Assembly: GCF_009377185.1 (NCBI RefSeq) | Contig: NZ_VJZC01000011.1 | Coordinates: forward strand, 1-60,316 | Direction: 5' to 3' | DNA: 60,316 bases | Origin: Streptomyces spongiae | Lineage (GTDB): Bacteria > Actinomycetota > Actinomycetes > Streptomycetales > Streptomycetaceae | Part shown: positions 26,139-35,291 of the stretch, piece by piece | Layout of the letters: every line of letters begins with the position of its first letter | Numbering within the stretch: the first letter of the stretch is position 1 | Position numbers and translations under genes: made by a program | Notes under the pieces: generated by a model | Database searches by the model: none | What the model saw: the letters and a program-made list of their open reading frames with translations, nothing else | What the model was told of the DNA's origin: nothing

Positions 26139-27419
26139 ATGGGAATCCGTCTCGGGTGCGTCGCCGACGACTTCACCGGCGCCACGGACCTCGCCAACAA
26201 CCTGGTGCGCGCCGGCATGCGCGTGGTCCAGCTGATCGACGTACCGCCGGCCGGTGCCGAGCGGGAGATGGACGCGGACGCCGTGGTCATCGCCCTCAAG
26301 TCGCGGACCGTCCCGGCCGCCGACGCCGTCGAGGCGTCGCTCCGGGCGCTCGCCTGGCTGCGGTCCGCGGGCGCCGAGCAGATCTACTTCAAGTACTGCT
26401 CCACCTTCGACTCGACACCGGCGGGCAACATCGGGCCGGTCACCGAGGCCCTGATGGACGCGCTGGGCACCGACTTCACGATCGCGACGCCGGCGTTCCC
26501 CGACAACGGGCGCACGGTCTTCAAGGGCCATCTCTTCGTCGGTGACGTGCTGCTCAGCGAGAGCGGCATGCGCCATCATCCGCTCACGCCGATGACCGAC
26601 TCCAACCTGGTCTCCGTGCTCGGCGCGCAGACCGCGCGAGCCGTCGGTCTGATCGACCACACGGTTGTCGCCGATGGCGCGGAGGCCATCAAGGCCCGCA
26701 TCGAGGCCCTGCGCGAGGACGGCTTCGGGTTGGCCGTCGTCGACGCGGTCTCCAACGACGACCTCGTGCGCCTGGGTGCGGCGGTGCAGGGCCTGCCCTT
26801 GGTGACCGCCGGTTCGGGCCTGGCGGTCGGCCTGCCCGCGAACTGGGGGTTCAAGCCGTCCCGCGCCGCCGCGCAGCTGCCGCCGGCCGGTGGCCACCGG
26901 GCCATCGTCTCGGGGTCGGTCTCCGTCGCCACCAACGGCCAGGTCCTGCGGTACCTGCGCAGCGGTCAACCCGCGTACAGCGTGGACCCGTTGCGCGTCG
27001 CGGCCGGTGAGGACGTGGTCGGCCGGGCCCTGGCCTTCGCCGAGTCCCACCTGGACGAGGGGCCGGTCCTCGTCTACTCCACCGAGTCGCCCGACACCGT
27101 CCGGAACGTCCAGGGCCGGCTCGGCTCCGCCGAGGCCGGTGAGCTCGTGGAAGGCACCCTCGCCCGCATCGCCCAGGGACTCGTGGACCGCGGCGTCCGG
27201 CAGCTCGTCGTCGCGGGCGGAGAGACCTCGGGAGCGGTCGTCCAGGCGCTCGGCGTCACCGGGCTGCGGATCGGACCGCAGATCGACCCCGGTGTGCCGT
27301 GGTGCGCCGCGTCCCTTCCCGGCGGGGACACGCTCCACATCACGCTCAAGTCCGGCAACTTCGGTGGCCCCGACTTCTTCACCGTCGCGTTCGCCCACCT
27401 GGACGAGGAGACCGCATGA
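26139..27419 (+). CDS. otnK: 3-oxo-tetronate 4-kinase (DUF1537, OtnK)
   Basis: A 426-residue four-carbon acid sugar kinase. It starts MGIRLGCVADDFTGATDLAN, the family's N-terminal substrate motif, and contains YFKYCSTFDSTPAGNIGPV and the C-terminal nucleotide-binding segments VVAGGETSGAVVQALG and LKSGNFGGPDFF. It phosphorylates 3-oxo-tetronate at C4. The start lies one base after the upstream stop and its own stop overlaps the aldolase start, so the three genes are translationally linked. The long reading that begins at 25782 in the same frame is antisense or out-of-frame over the dehydrogenase and is not used. Confidence 0.93.
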   Translation: MGIRLGCVADDFTGATDLANNLVRAGMRVVQLIDVPPAGAEREMDADAVVIALKSRTVPAADAVEASLRALAWLRSAGAEQIYFKYCSTFDSTPAGNIGPVTEALMDALGTDFTIATPAFPDNGRTVFKGHLFVGDVLLSESGMRHHPLTPMTDSNLVSVLGAQTARAVGLIDHTVVADGAEAIKARIEALREDGFGLAVVDAVSNDDLVRLGAAVQGLPLVTAGSGLAVGLPANWGFKPSRAAAQLPPAGGHRAIVSGSVSVATNGQVLRYLRSGQPAYSVDPLRVAAGEDVVGRALAFAESHLDEGPVLVYSTESPDTVRNVQGRLGSAEAGELVEGTLARIAQGLVDRGVRQLVVAGGETSGAVVQALGVTGLRIGPQIDPGVPWCAASLPGGDTLHITLKSGNFGGPDFFTVAFAHLDEETA

Positions 27420-28138
27420 CCGAGCAGCCGGACTCCGTTTCCGAAGCGGCTCAGGACGCGGCACAGGAAGCGGCACAGGACGCGGCCGTCGACGCGGCAC
27501 GTCACGAGATCGTCCGTGTGGGCACGAGCCTGTTCGCCCGGGGCTACGTCCACGCCAGCGCGGGCAACATCAGCGCCAGGGTCGGCGACTCCCATCTGAT
27601 CACCCCCACCGACGCCGCCCTGGGGTTCCTCCACCCCGAGCGCCTCGCCCTGGTCGACGCCCGTGGCGAGCAGCTCGCGGGCGACCGCGCCAGCAAGACC
27701 CTGACGCTCCACCGCCGTATCTGTGCCGCCGACCCCACGGCACGGTTCGTCGTCCACACCCACTCCACGCACCTGGTCGGCCTCACCCTGGCCGGCGTGT
27801 GGAGCGAGGACGACGTGCTCCCGCCCCTCACGCCGTACTACGTGATGAAGGTCGGGCACGTCCCGCTCATCCCCTACCACCGGCCCGGCGACCCGCGCGT
27901 GGCCGACCTGGTGACCGCCCGCATCGCCGAGTACGCGGCGAGCCGTACGCCGATCAGGGCCGTACTGCTCGACCGGCTGGGCCCCGTGGTGTGGGGTCCC
28001 GACGCGGCCACCGCTCTCGCCGTCCTCGAAGAACTCGAGGAGACGGCACGTCTCTGGCTCCTGACCGACCGTCGTCCCGAGCCGCTCCCCTCCCCCGCGA
28101 TCGACGAACTGAGGTCCGCGTTCGGCGCCGCGTGGTGA
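27416..28138 (+). CDS. otnC: 3-oxo-tetronate 4-phosphate decarboxylase (OtnC)
   Basis: A 240-residue class-II aldolase-family enzyme. GYVHASAGNISARVGD is the phosphate-binding start, followed by ITPTDAALGFL and the metal ligands in VVHTHSTHLVGL plus a third histidine further on. It splits the kinase product to dihydroxyacetone phosphate and CO2. Its ATG overlaps the kinase stop (ATGA). The N-terminus up to residue 28 is an expansion: five 12-bp units at 27446-27505 encode AAQD, AAQE, AAQD, AAVD and AARH, which are absent from typical members as far as I recall. This looks like a recent repeat growth forming an extra helix. Confidence 0.92.
   Translation: MTEQPDSVSEAAQDAAQEAAQDAAVDAARHEIVRVGTSLFARGYVHASAGNISARVGDSHLITPTDAALGFLHPERLALVDARGEQLAGDRASKTLTLHRRICAADPTARFVVHTHSTHLVGLTLAGVWSEDDVLPPLTPYYVMKVGHVPLIPYHRPGDPRVADLVTARIAEYAASRTPIRAVLLDRLGPVVWGPDAATALAVLEELEETARLWLLTDRRPEPLPSPAIDELRSAFGAAW
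27446..27505 (+). repeat. Five tandem 12-bp units inside otnC
   Basis: Units of the form GCGGCACAGGAC run without gaps from 27446 to 27505 with a few substitutions and keep the reading frame, adding Ala-Ala-x-x tetrads to the N-terminus of the decarboxylase. Confidence 0.85.
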
Positions 28139-28189
28139 CGCACACCCCTCCCCTCAGAGAATTCCCCAGAGCCGCCCAGAAGGATCGCC

Positions 28190-29497
28190 ATGTCCATGCC
28201 AGTAACGGCGTCCGACGTCTCCGCCCTCGACCGTGAGAACGCCGTCTACCGCAAAGTGGTACGACGGATCGTCCCCTTCCTCATCCTCTGTTACGTCGTC
28301 TCCTACCTCGACCGGGTCAACGTCGGCTTCGCGAAGCTGCAGATGTCCGACGACCTCGGGTTCAGCGAGGCGGCCTACGGCCTCGGCGCCGGTCTGTTCT
28401 TCATCGGCTACTTCCTCTTCGAGGTCCCCTCGAACCTGATGCTGCAGCGCGTCGGGGCCCGCGCCTGGATCGCCCGGATCATGATCAGCTGGGGTCTGGT
28501 CTCGGCGTCGTTCGTGTTCGTCAGCAACGAGGCGATGTTCTACGTCCTCAGGTTCCTCCTCGGTGCCGCCGAGGCGGGGTTCTACCCGGGGGTGATCCTG
28601 TACTGCACCTACTGGTTCCCGTCCCACCGCCGTGCCCGGGTGATCGCGATGTTCATGTCCGCCATCCCGGTGGCCGGTATCTTCGGCAACCCGCTCTCCG
28701 GCTGGATCATGGACACGTTCCAGGGGGTGCGCGGCTGGGAGGGCTGGCAGTGGATGTTCCTGCTCGAAGCCATACCCGCCGTCGTCATCGGTGTGGCCAC
28801 CCTGTTCTACCTCGACAACAGCGTGCGCGCCGCGAAGTGGCTCACCGACGAGGAGAAGGCCGTCGTCGAACGGGCCATCGCCGAGGACGCCGCGCACCAG
28901 ACCGTGCACGGCAAGGTGTGGGACGCCTTCCGTGAGCCCAAGGTGTGGCTGATGTGCCTCATCTACTTCTGCTTCGTGATGGGGCAGTACGCCCTGACCT
29001 TCTGGCTGCCCACGCTCATCGAGTCCACCGGCATCGAGGGCAACCTCGCGATCGGGATGCTCAGCGCCGTGCCGTTCCTGGCGGCACTCGTCGCGATGAA
29101 CGTGTTCGGGCGGTCGGCGGACCGGCGCCGCGAACGCCGCTGGCACCTCGTGGTCCCCAGCCTCATGGGTGCCGTCGGCTTCTCGCTGGCGGCCGGCTGG
29201 GCCGGGTCGACGGCACTGTCCCTGGCCGCGCTGTCCTTCGCCGCGGCGGGTGTGCTGACCTGCGCACCGCTGTTCTGGTCGCTGCCCACCGCGTTCCTCG
29301 GGGGCACGGCAGCCGCGGTCGGCCTCGCCGCGATCAACTCGGTGGGCAACCTCGCCGGCTTCGTCGGCCCCTACATGATCGGCGCCCTCAAGGACGCCAC
29401 CGGCTCGACGTCGATCCCGATGTACGTCCTCGCGCTCAGCCTCGTCGTCGGCGCCGCGGCCGTGCTCACCACCGACAAGCAGGTCGTCAACCGCTGA
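28190..29497 (+). CDS. MFS permease for C4 sugar acids (ACS family)
   Basis: A 435-residue 12-helix transporter of the anion:cation symporter branch. The N-terminus RIVPFLILCYVVSYLDRVNV, with the Asp-Arg pair in helix 1, and the motif GAGLFFIGYFLFEVPSNLML are characteristic of phthalate, tartrate and hexuronate permeases. Its place inside the cluster implies uptake of threonate, erythronate or a related acid by proton symport. AAGGATCGCC precedes ATG 28190. Confidence 0.9.
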   Translation: MSMPVTASDVSALDRENAVYRKVVRRIVPFLILCYVVSYLDRVNVGFAKLQMSDDLGFSEAAYGLGAGLFFIGYFLFEVPSNLMLQRVGARAWIARIMISWGLVSASFVFVSNEAMFYVLRFLLGAAEAGFYPGVILYCTYWFPSHRRARVIAMFMSAIPVAGIFGNPLSGWIMDTFQGVRGWEGWQWMFLLEAIPAVVIGVATLFYLDNSVRAAKWLTDEEKAVVERAIAEDAAHQTVHGKVWDAFREPKVWLMCLIYFCFVMGQYALTFWLPTLIESTGIEGNLAIGMLSAVPFLAALVAMNVFGRSADRRRERRWHLVVPSLMGAVGFSLAAGWAGSTALSLAALSFAAAGVLTCAPLFWSLPTAFLGGTAAAVGLAAINSVGNLAGFVGPYMIGALKDATGSTSIPMYVLALSLVVGAAAVLTTDKQVVNR

Positions 29498-29571
29498 CCG
29501 GGTACGTCCTGGTCTACTGACCGGGACCGACGTCGACCGGTCGACCGCAATTTCCGAAGTGAGGAGCCAGC

Positions 29572-30375
29572 ATGCCGAGGTTCGCCGCGAACCTGTCCAT
29601 GATGTACACCGAGCACGACTTCCTCGACCGCTTCGCGGCGGCCTCGGCGGACGGCTTCACCGCCGTCGAGTACCTCTTCCCCTACGCGTACGACGCCACC
29701 GAGCTGCGCCGCCGGCTCGACGACCACGGCCTGAGGCAGGTGCTCTTCAACGCGCCTCCCGGAGACTGGGAGTCCGGAGAACGTGGGACGGCGGCACTGC
29801 CCGGCCGGGAGGCGGAGACGCGCTCCGCGATCACCCGGGCGCTGGAGTACGCCGCCGCGCTGGACTGCCAGCGGGTGCACGTGATGGCCGGGCTCGTCCG
29901 GCCGGACGCGACGCCGAAGGAGCCGGCCGAGCACCGCGACACCTACCTGGCCAACCTCTCCTGGGCCGCCGAGCGAGCCGCCGTGGCGGGCGTCGACATC
30001 CTCATCGAGCCGATCAACGGCCGCGACATGCCGGGCTACTTCCTGAACGGGCAGGCAGAGGCCCACGCAGTCGTGCGGGACGTGGGAGCCCCGAACCTCA
30101 AGGTGCAGCTCGACCTCTACCACTGCCAGATCGTCGAGGGCGACCTCACCGCGACCCTGCGCCGCGACCTGCCGACCGGGCGGGTCGGTCACCTGCAGAT
30201 CGCGGGGGTGCCCGACCGCCACGAACCCGACCGCGGTGAACTCAACGTGCGCCATCTGTTCGGCGTCGTCGACGAGTTGGGCTTCGACGGGTGGATCGGC
30301 TGCGAGTACCTCCCCCGCGCCGGTACGAGCGAGGGGCTCGGCTGGCTGAACGACTACCGAGGAGACAGCGCATGA
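29572..30375 (+). CDS. otnI: 2-oxo-tetronate isomerase (OtnI, Hyi family)
   Basis: A 267-residue TIM-barrel protein of the hydroxypyruvate-isomerase group. It begins [14 protein letters not shown], and the metal and acid-base residues are seen in [24 protein letters not shown] [14 protein letters not shown] and GCEYLPR. In the tetronate pathway it converts 2-oxo-tetronate to 3-oxo-tetronate, bridging the dehydrogenase and the kinase. GTGAGGAG precedes ATG 29572. Its stop overlaps the next start (ATGA). Confidence 0.9.
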   Translation: MPRFAANLSMMYTEHDFLDRFAAASADGFTAVEYLFPYAYDATELRRRLDDHGLRQVLFNAPPGDWESGERGTAALPGREAETRSAITRALEYAAALDCQRVHVMAGLVRPDATPKEPAEHRDTYLANLSWAAERAAVAGVDILIEPINGRDMPGYFLNGQAEAHAVVRDVGAPNLKVQLDLYHCQIVEGDLTATLRRDLPTGRVGHLQIAGVPDRHEPDRGELNVRHLFGVVDELGFDGWIGCEYLPRAGTSEGLGWLNDYRGDSA

Positions 30376-31379
30376 GGATCGTCATCACGGGCGGCTTCGG
30401 CTTCCTGGGTCGGCAGGTCACCGGCACCCTGCTCAGGACGCGGACGTTCCGTGGCGCGCCGATCGACCGTCTGGTGCTCGCCGACCGGTTCGTGCCGTCC
30501 GGGGCACCGGAGGCGGCCGACCCGCTGGTGGAGACCGTACGGGGCGACCTGACCGACCGCCTCGACGAGGTGTTCGCGAAGCCGGTGGACGTGCTGATCC
30601 ATCTCGCCGCCGCCGTCTCGGCCGAGTGCGAGGCCGACTTCGACCTCGGCATGCGCGCGAACCTGGACACCACTCGTGCGCTCCTCGAAGCCGCCCGGGC
30701 CCAGTCGGCGGCCGGTGGACCGGTGCCACGCGTGGTGTTCTCCAGCAGCGTGGCGGTCTACGGTTCCGACCCTGCGCTCCCGCTGCCGCCCGTGGTCAGC
30801 GAGTCGACCCTGCCCACGCCGCGATCTAGTTACGGCATCCAGAAACTCGTCTGTGAGCAGCTGGTCGCGGACTGCACGCGCCGTGGTTTCGTCGACGGAC
30901 GCGTCGCCCGTCTGATGACCGTGTCGGTGCGGCCGGGCAAGGCGAACGCCGCCGCGTCCGGCTTCCTGTCCGGCATCATCCGCGAGCCCCTCGCCGGGCT
31001 CCCGGCCGTCTGCCCCGTACGCCCCGACCTGCGGGTGGCCCTGGCCTCGCCGCGACGCACCGTCGAGGGAATTCTGCGCATCGCGGAAGCCGAACGCGGC
31101 GCCGGGAAGGGGCGGCTCGACGGCGGACTGCCGGTCAACCTTCCGGCGCTCACGGTCTCGGTCGCCGAGATGCTGGCCACGCTGCGGCGGGTGGCCGGCG
31201 ACACGGTCGCCGACCTGGTGACGATCGCGCCCGATCCCGACGTCGAGGCCATCGTGGGCTCATGGCCCTCCGTCTTCGACAACGGGCGCGCCGCTGCGCT
31301 CGGCCTGGAGCCCGATCCGGACTTCGCATCGGTGGTACGGGACTACATCGCAACGGAGGGGCCGGACGCGGGTCTATAG
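30372..31379 (+). CDS. denD: D-erythronate dehydrogenase (DenD, SDR)
   Basis: A 335-residue extended short-chain dehydrogenase. The NAD motif is [12 protein letters not shown], with [20 protein letters not shown] and the catalytic Tyr154/Lys158 in SYGIQK preceded by SSSVAVYG. The stretches [13 protein letters not shown] and [21 protein letters not shown] are typical of DenD, which oxidises D-erythronate at C2 to the same 2-oxo-tetronate. It overlaps otnI by four bases. Together with the LtnD-type gene it gives the cluster two dehydrogenase entry points. Confidence 0.88.
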   Translation: MRIVITGGFGFLGRQVTGTLLRTRTFRGAPIDRLVLADRFVPSGAPEAADPLVETVRGDLTDRLDEVFAKPVDVLIHLAAAVSAECEADFDLGMRANLDTTRALLEAARAQSAAGGPVPRVVFSSSVAVYGSDPALPLPPVVSESTLPTPRSSYGIQKLVCEQLVADCTRRGFVDGRVARLMTVSVRPGKANAAASGFLSGIIREPLAGLPAVCPVRPDLRVALASPRRTVEGILRIAEAERGAGKGRLDGGLPVNLPALTVSVAEMLATLRRVAGDTVADLVTIAPDPDVEAIVGSWPSVFDNGRAAALGLEPDPDFASVVRDYIATEGPDAGL

Positions 31380-31380
31380 A
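31375..31380 (+). promoter_or_regulatory. -10-like TATAGA across the denD stop codon
   Basis: TATAGA spans the denD stop codon, nine bases before the GntR start codon. No ribosome-binding site precedes that start, so a short-leader or leaderless message from this box is possible. No convincing -35 box was found. Confidence 0.35.
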
Positions 31381-31389
31381 CTGACAACC

Positions 31390-32142
31390 ATGTTTTCCAA
31401 GGTGAGCGGTCCCGTCCGGCTCGCGGACCAGGTCGCCTCGATCCTCTCGGAGGAGATCGAGTCGGGGCGGCTGGCAGAGGGCGACCAACTGCCCACCGAG
31501 GTGGCGCTGGTCAAGCAGCTGGGCGTCAGCCGCACAGTGGTGCGCGAGGCTCTGTCGCGGCTCCGCAACGCGGGTCTGGTCGAACCGCGCCAGGGTCTCG
31601 GTGTGTTCGTCCTGCCACGGCGCACCCGCCCGCTCGACCTGGAGGCCGAGGCCGCCGACACCAAGGCGAAGGTGCTGCAGATCGTGGAGGTGCGCCGTGG
31701 CATGGAGGGCGAGGCGGCCTATCTCGCGGCCGGCCGGGCCACGCCCCGCGACCTCGCCCGGATGCGTGAGGCCTTCGACACGATCGACTCGGCGGTCGCG
31801 GCCGGCGGCGACGGTGTGGAGGAGGATCTCGACTTCCACCGGTCCATCGCCGAGTCGACCGGGAACACGGTGATGGTCTCGACGGTGCGGTACCTGGGCG
31901 AGGTGCTGCGCGGCGGTATCCGCGTGACGCGCGCGAACGAGGCCCGACGGGACGACTTCATCGAAGCGGTCCGGCAGGAGCACCACGCCATTCTGGCCGC
32001 CATCGAAGCGGGGGACGCCGAGGCGGCACGCGCCGCCGCGCGCCTCCATCTGCGACAGGCCGCCTCTCGGCTCCAGGACGCGGACGACAGTTTCTGGACC
32101 CGGACCGAGGACGTCGACGTGGATCTCGACGCGGCTCCATGA
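31390..32142 (+). CDS. FadR-type GntR regulator of the C4 acid cluster
   Basis: A 250-residue GntR regulator. The N-terminal winged helix has RLAEGDQLPTEVALVKQLGV and SRTVVREALSRLRNAGLV, and the C-terminal FCD domain carries the metal-ligand pattern DLDFHRSIAESTGN and QEHHAILAAIEAGDAEAAR. FCD domains bind organic acids. It ends the cluster and most likely binds the palindrome at 25163-25183 and is released by threonate, erythronate or an oxo-acid. The leader is only ten bases from the denD stop. Confidence 0.9.
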   Translation: MFSKVSGPVRLADQVASILSEEIESGRLAEGDQLPTEVALVKQLGVSRTVVREALSRLRNAGLVEPRQGLGVFVLPRRTRPLDLEAEAADTKAKVLQIVEVRRGMEGEAAYLAAGRATPRDLARMREAFDTIDSAVAAGGDGVEEDLDFHRSIAESTGNTVMVSTVRYLGEVLRGGIRVTRANEARRDDFIEAVRQEHHAILAAIEAGDAEAARAAARLHLRQAASRLQDADDSFWTRTEDVDVDLDAAP

Positions 32143-32174
32143 CGCCTACCGGCCGGCTTCGTTCGGCTCCGGGG

Positions 32175-33689
32175 TCAAGGCGACCCCGGTGGTCTCATCC
32201 ACCCCAGTGACCGCTCGACGGCTCGCTGCCAGTTGTCGTACTCCGCCTCCCGTCGCCCGGGGTCCATGTCGGGCATCCACTGGGCGGCCCGGTGCCAGTT
32301 GCGGCGCAGCACCTCCAGGTCCGGCCAGTAGCCGGCGGCGAGCCCGGCGGCGTAGGCGGCGCCCAGGGAGACCGTTTCGGCGACCATGGGCCGGACCACG
32401 GGTACGTCCAGTACGTCGGCCACGAACTGCATGAGCAGGTTGTCCGCCGTCATGCCTCCGTCCACCTTGAGCTGCTTCAGGGCGACCGAGGAGTCGGCGT
32501 TCATCGCGTCGACGACCTCGCGCGTCTGCCAGCCGGTGGCCTCCAGGACGGCTCGGGCCAGGTGCCCCTTGGTGATGTAGGAGGTGAGGCCGACGATGAC
32601 ACCGCGCGCGTCGCTGCGCCACCGGGGTGCGAACAGGCCGGAGAAGGCGGGGACGATGTAGCAACCGCCGTTGTCCTCGACGGTCAGCGCGAGGGTCTCG
32701 ATCTCCGGCGCGCTGCTGATCAGCCCCAGCCGGTCACGGAACCACTGGACCAGCGAGCCGGTGACGGCTATCGAGCCCTCCAGGGCGTAGACCGGGGGCC
32801 GGTCCCCGATCTGGTAGGCGACGGTCGTGAGGAGCCCGTGCCGGGACCGTACGACATCGGTGCCGGTGTTGAGCAGCAGGAAGCTGCCCGTGCCGTACGT
32901 GCACTTCGCCTCGCCCGGGGAGAAGCAGGTCTGGCCGAACAGAGCGGCCTGCTGGTCGCCGAGGGCGGCCGTGATGCCGACGCCCGGGAGGACCGAGCGG
33001 GCCTCGCCGTAACGCTCGGCGGACGACCGGATCTCGGGCAGCATGGTGCGGGGGACCCCGAAGAACGCCAGGAGCTCCTCGTCCCAGGTGAGCGTGCGGA
33101 TGTTCATCAGCATGGTGCGGCTCGCGTTGGTGGCGTCGGTGATGTGCAGGCCGCCGTTCACGCCTCCGGTGAGGTTCCAGATCAGCCAGCTCTCCATGGT
33201 GCCGAACAGCACCTCGCCGTCCTTGGCCCGCTGCTCCAGCCCGCTGACATGGTCGAACAGCCAGCGGATCCGCAGCGCCGAGAAGTAGGTCGAGGGGGGC
33301 AGGCTGCACCGCTCCAGGAAGAACTCCTCACCGGGGCGCTGTCTGAGGTCGTCGACAAGTGATGCCGTGCGGGTGTCCTGCCAAACGATCGCCCTGTCCA
33401 GCGGGACCCCCGTCCGCCGGTCCCAGAGCACCGTCGTCTCCCGCTGGTTGGCGATACCCACGGCGGCCACCTCGTCCGCACCGGCCCCGGCGTCGGACAG
33501 GGCGACGGGCACGAGGCGCTGCAGGTTGCGCCAGATCTCCACGGCGTCGTGTTCGACCCAGCCGGGCCGGGGGAAGTGCTGCTGGTGCACCCGCTGGGCG
33601 ACGGACACCATCCGCCCGTGGTGGTCGAACAGGATGCATCGGGTGGAGTTGGTGCCCTGATCGATGGACAGTACGTACCGTGCAACCAT
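32175..33689 (-). CDS. glpK: Glycerol kinase GlpK
   Basis: A 504-residue FGGY-family kinase. It begins VLSIDQGTNSTRCILFD, contains VGIANQRETTVLWD and IVWQDTRT (substrate contacts), DNGGCYIVPAFSGLFAPRW, and the ATP site VDGGMTADN. These match glycerol kinase closely, with about the usual length. It makes glycerol 3-phosphate from glycerol. It follows the IclR-type regulator by 47 bases on the same strand, so both probably form one transcript. No glpF or glpD gene is adjacent. A small inverted repeat (32169-32189) straddles the stop codon. ATG 33689 is chosen by homology; the ribosome-binding site is weak. Confidence 0.95.
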   Translation of the reverse strand: MVARYVLSIDQGTNSTRCILFDHHGRMVSVAQRVHQQHFPRPGWVEHDAVEIWRNLQRLVPVALSDAGAGADEVAAVGIANQRETTVLWDRRTGVPLDRAIVWQDTRTASLVDDLRQRPGEEFFLERCSLPPSTYFSALRIRWLFDHVSGLEQRAKDGEVLFGTMESWLIWNLTGGVNGGLHITDATNASRTMLMNIRTLTWDEELLAFFGVPRTMLPEIRSSAERYGEARSVLPGVGITAALGDQQAALFGQTCFSPGEAKCTYGTGSFLLLNTGTDVVRSRHGLLTTVAYQIGDRPPVYALEGSIAVTGSLVQWFRDRLGLISSAPEIETLALTVEDNGGCYIVPAFSGLFAPRWRSDARGVIVGLTSYITKGHLARAVLEATGWQTREVVDAMNADSSVALKQLKVDGGMTADNLLMQFVADVLDVPVVRPMVAETVSLGAAYAAGLAAGYWPDLEVLRRNWHRAAQWMPDMDPGRREAEYDNWQRAVERSLGWMRPPGSP

Positions 33690-33736
33690 GATCGGGTCTG
33701 CCTTCCTGCCTTCCGATGTGTCGCGGAGGCCGTGGA

Positions 33737-34504
33737 CTACCAGCGAGCCGCTCCCAGGTCTCTGGAGATCGCCCGCGCGGCCTCCCGGAGCAGCGTGATC
33801 AGGTTGGGCCGGGGCCGGCCCTGGCCGTGGCAGATCCTCTCGACGGGGCCGGACAGGCCGATGGCGCCCACCACGAGGCCGCCGTGCCCCCGGATCGGCG
33901 CGGCGACGGCGGCCTCGCCCATGCTCATCTCCTGGACCTCGGCGGCCCAGCCGACGTCCCGGACCTCGGCGAGCGCCCGGCCCAGCTCCTCCGGGGTGGC
34001 CAGGGTGTGCCGGGTGTACGCATCCAGCCCGGATTCCAGGGCCGACTCCATGGGCGCGGTCCCGAAGGCCAGCAGGACCTTGCCGAGCGAGGAGGCGTGC
34101 AGCGGCAGCAGCGAGCCGACGTCCAGTGTCTGCAGCGTGTCGTCCGGCCGGAACACGTGGTGGACGACGAGGACCCTGCCCTCCAAGGGGGTGCCCAGGC
34201 GGACCGCTTCCCCACTGCGGGCGGCGAGGGCGTCGGCCCAGTTGATGGAGCGTGACCGCAACTCGTTGACGTCGAGGTAGCTGGTTCCGAGGTGCAGGAG
34301 GGCGGCCCCGAGCTGGTACTTTCCGGTCGCCGCGTCCTGTTCCACGAAGTCCACGTGCTGGAGTGTGCGCAGAATGCCGTGGGTGGTGCCCTTCGCCAGC
34401 CCGAGTGAGGCCGCCACCTCGCCGAGTCCGAGCCGGCGCGGCCCACCGGCGAGCAGACGCAGGATCGCCGCCGCCCGTTCGATCGACTGGACCGGTCCGG
34501 CCAT
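33737..34504 (-). CDS. IclR-family regulator, GylR-like
   Basis: A 255-residue IclR regulator. The winged helix reads SIERAAAILRLLAGGPRRLG and VAASLGLAKGTTHGILRTLQ, and the effector domain has YQLGAALLHLGTSYLDVNEL, VVHHVFRPDDTLQTLDVG and LPLHASSLGKVLLAF. These segments closely recall GylR, the repressor of the Streptomyces glycerol operon. Since glpK follows directly but glpF and glpD do not, this is more likely a second, GylR-like locus than the main glycerol operon. The inducer is probably glycerol or glycerol 3-phosphate. Confidence 0.9.
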   Translation of the reverse strand: MAGPVQSIERAAAILRLLAGGPRRLGLGEVAASLGLAKGTTHGILRTLQHVDFVEQDAATGKYQLGAALLHLGTSYLDVNELRSRSINWADALAARSGEAVRLGTPLEGRVLVVHHVFRPDDTLQTLDVGSLLPLHASSLGKVLLAFGTAPMESALESGLDAYTRHTLATPEELGRALAEVRDVGWAAEVQEMSMGEAAVAAPIRGHGGLVVGAIGLSGPVERICHGQGRPRPNLITLLREAARAISRDLGAARW

Positions 34505-34604
34505 GAGGCGAGTCTATTTCGGCCATGGAGGCTGCGCGTCACGTGCGGGTGAACGGTCCGCCGGGGGCACCGACCCCGCGTTCGGCAATGGCGACCGACG
34601 TTCA

Positions 34605-34634
34605 TTGACCCGCCTGGTCATAGCTGCCTAGCGT
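34605..34634 (+). promoter_or_regulatory. Sigma-70-type promoter
   Basis: TTGACC (34605-34610) and TAGCGT (34629-34634), 18-base spacer, reading toward the ATPase gene at 34701. The start of transcription would be about 60 bases before that gene. Confidence 0.6.
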
Positions 34635-34700
34635 GCGTTGTGGCCCGGCACAGCGCGCTGAGGCCCGCGACCGGCGGACAGCGCCCACCCGGAGGAGAGC

Positions 34701-35129
34701 ATGATGGCGGTACAGCTCGATACGAGGCTGCGGGACACAGCCGAACACGTCTGTGAGCTCCCGCCCGCCCCCGGGGCCGTCTCGGCCGTACGCCGACGTG
34801 TGGGGGCGGTCCTCGCCCACTGGAACGTGTCCCCGCAGATCGTCGAGGACTCTCTGCTGGTGGTGTCGGAGCTGCTCACCAACGCGATCGTCCACGCCCT
34901 GCCCCCGGCGGTGCTGCGGCTGGCCTGGGCCCGGGCCGACGGGCTCGGCACCCTCCGCGTCGAGGTCACGGACGCGGGACCCGCGCGCCCGAGGGGTCAG
35001 TCGCCCGAGGGGATCGACCCGGACGAGCACGGGCGGGGCGAGGAGATCGTCCACGCACTGGCGACGCGGCACGGCATCCACGTCCACTCCGGCGGGGTGA
35101 CCCGGTGGGCCGATCTCGTCGCGGCATGA
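34701..35129 (+). CDS. RsbW-like ATP-binding regulatory protein
   Basis: A 142-residue HATPase_c protein of the anti-sigma-factor/RsbW-like type that is very numerous in Streptomyces. The N box is SELLTNAIVHA, the G1-like box is VEVTDAGPARPRG and the C-terminal G2-type region is HGRGEEIVHALATRHGI. It lacks a phospho-acceptor or sensor domain. Proteins of this kind bind a sigma factor or anti-anti-sigma protein and may phosphorylate the latter; no such partner gene is adjacent. GGAGGAGAGC precedes ATG 34701 and a good promoter is at 34605-34634. Confidence 0.85.
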   Translation: MMAVQLDTRLRDTAEHVCELPPAPGAVSAVRRRVGAVLAHWNVSPQIVEDSLLVVSELLTNAIVHALPPAVLRLAWARADGLGTLRVEVTDAGPARPRGQSPEGIDPDEHGRGEEIVHALATRHGIHVHSGGVTRWADLVAA

Positions 35130-35167
35130 GCATGCGCCGGGACCTCCGCGCGGGCTGGGGAGGCGCC

Positions 35168-35189
35168 GCTGTCACCGTGTGGTGACAGC
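35168..35189. promoter_or_regulatory. Inverted repeat upstream of a secreted protein gene
   Basis: Perfect 9-base arms (GCTGTCACC and GGTGACAGC) around GTGT, 39 bases after the ATPase stop and 103 bases before the secreted-protein start. It could end the upstream transcript or be an operator; a second TGTGACAC lies at about 35200. Confidence 0.45.
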
Positions 35190-35291
35190 GGGTACGGAAC
35201 TGTGACACGGGCGGGTACAACGAACGTCGGTGGCGGCGGGTCATAGGAGACGGACCATCGCACAACGACCGATGACCGCCATGGGGGAATC

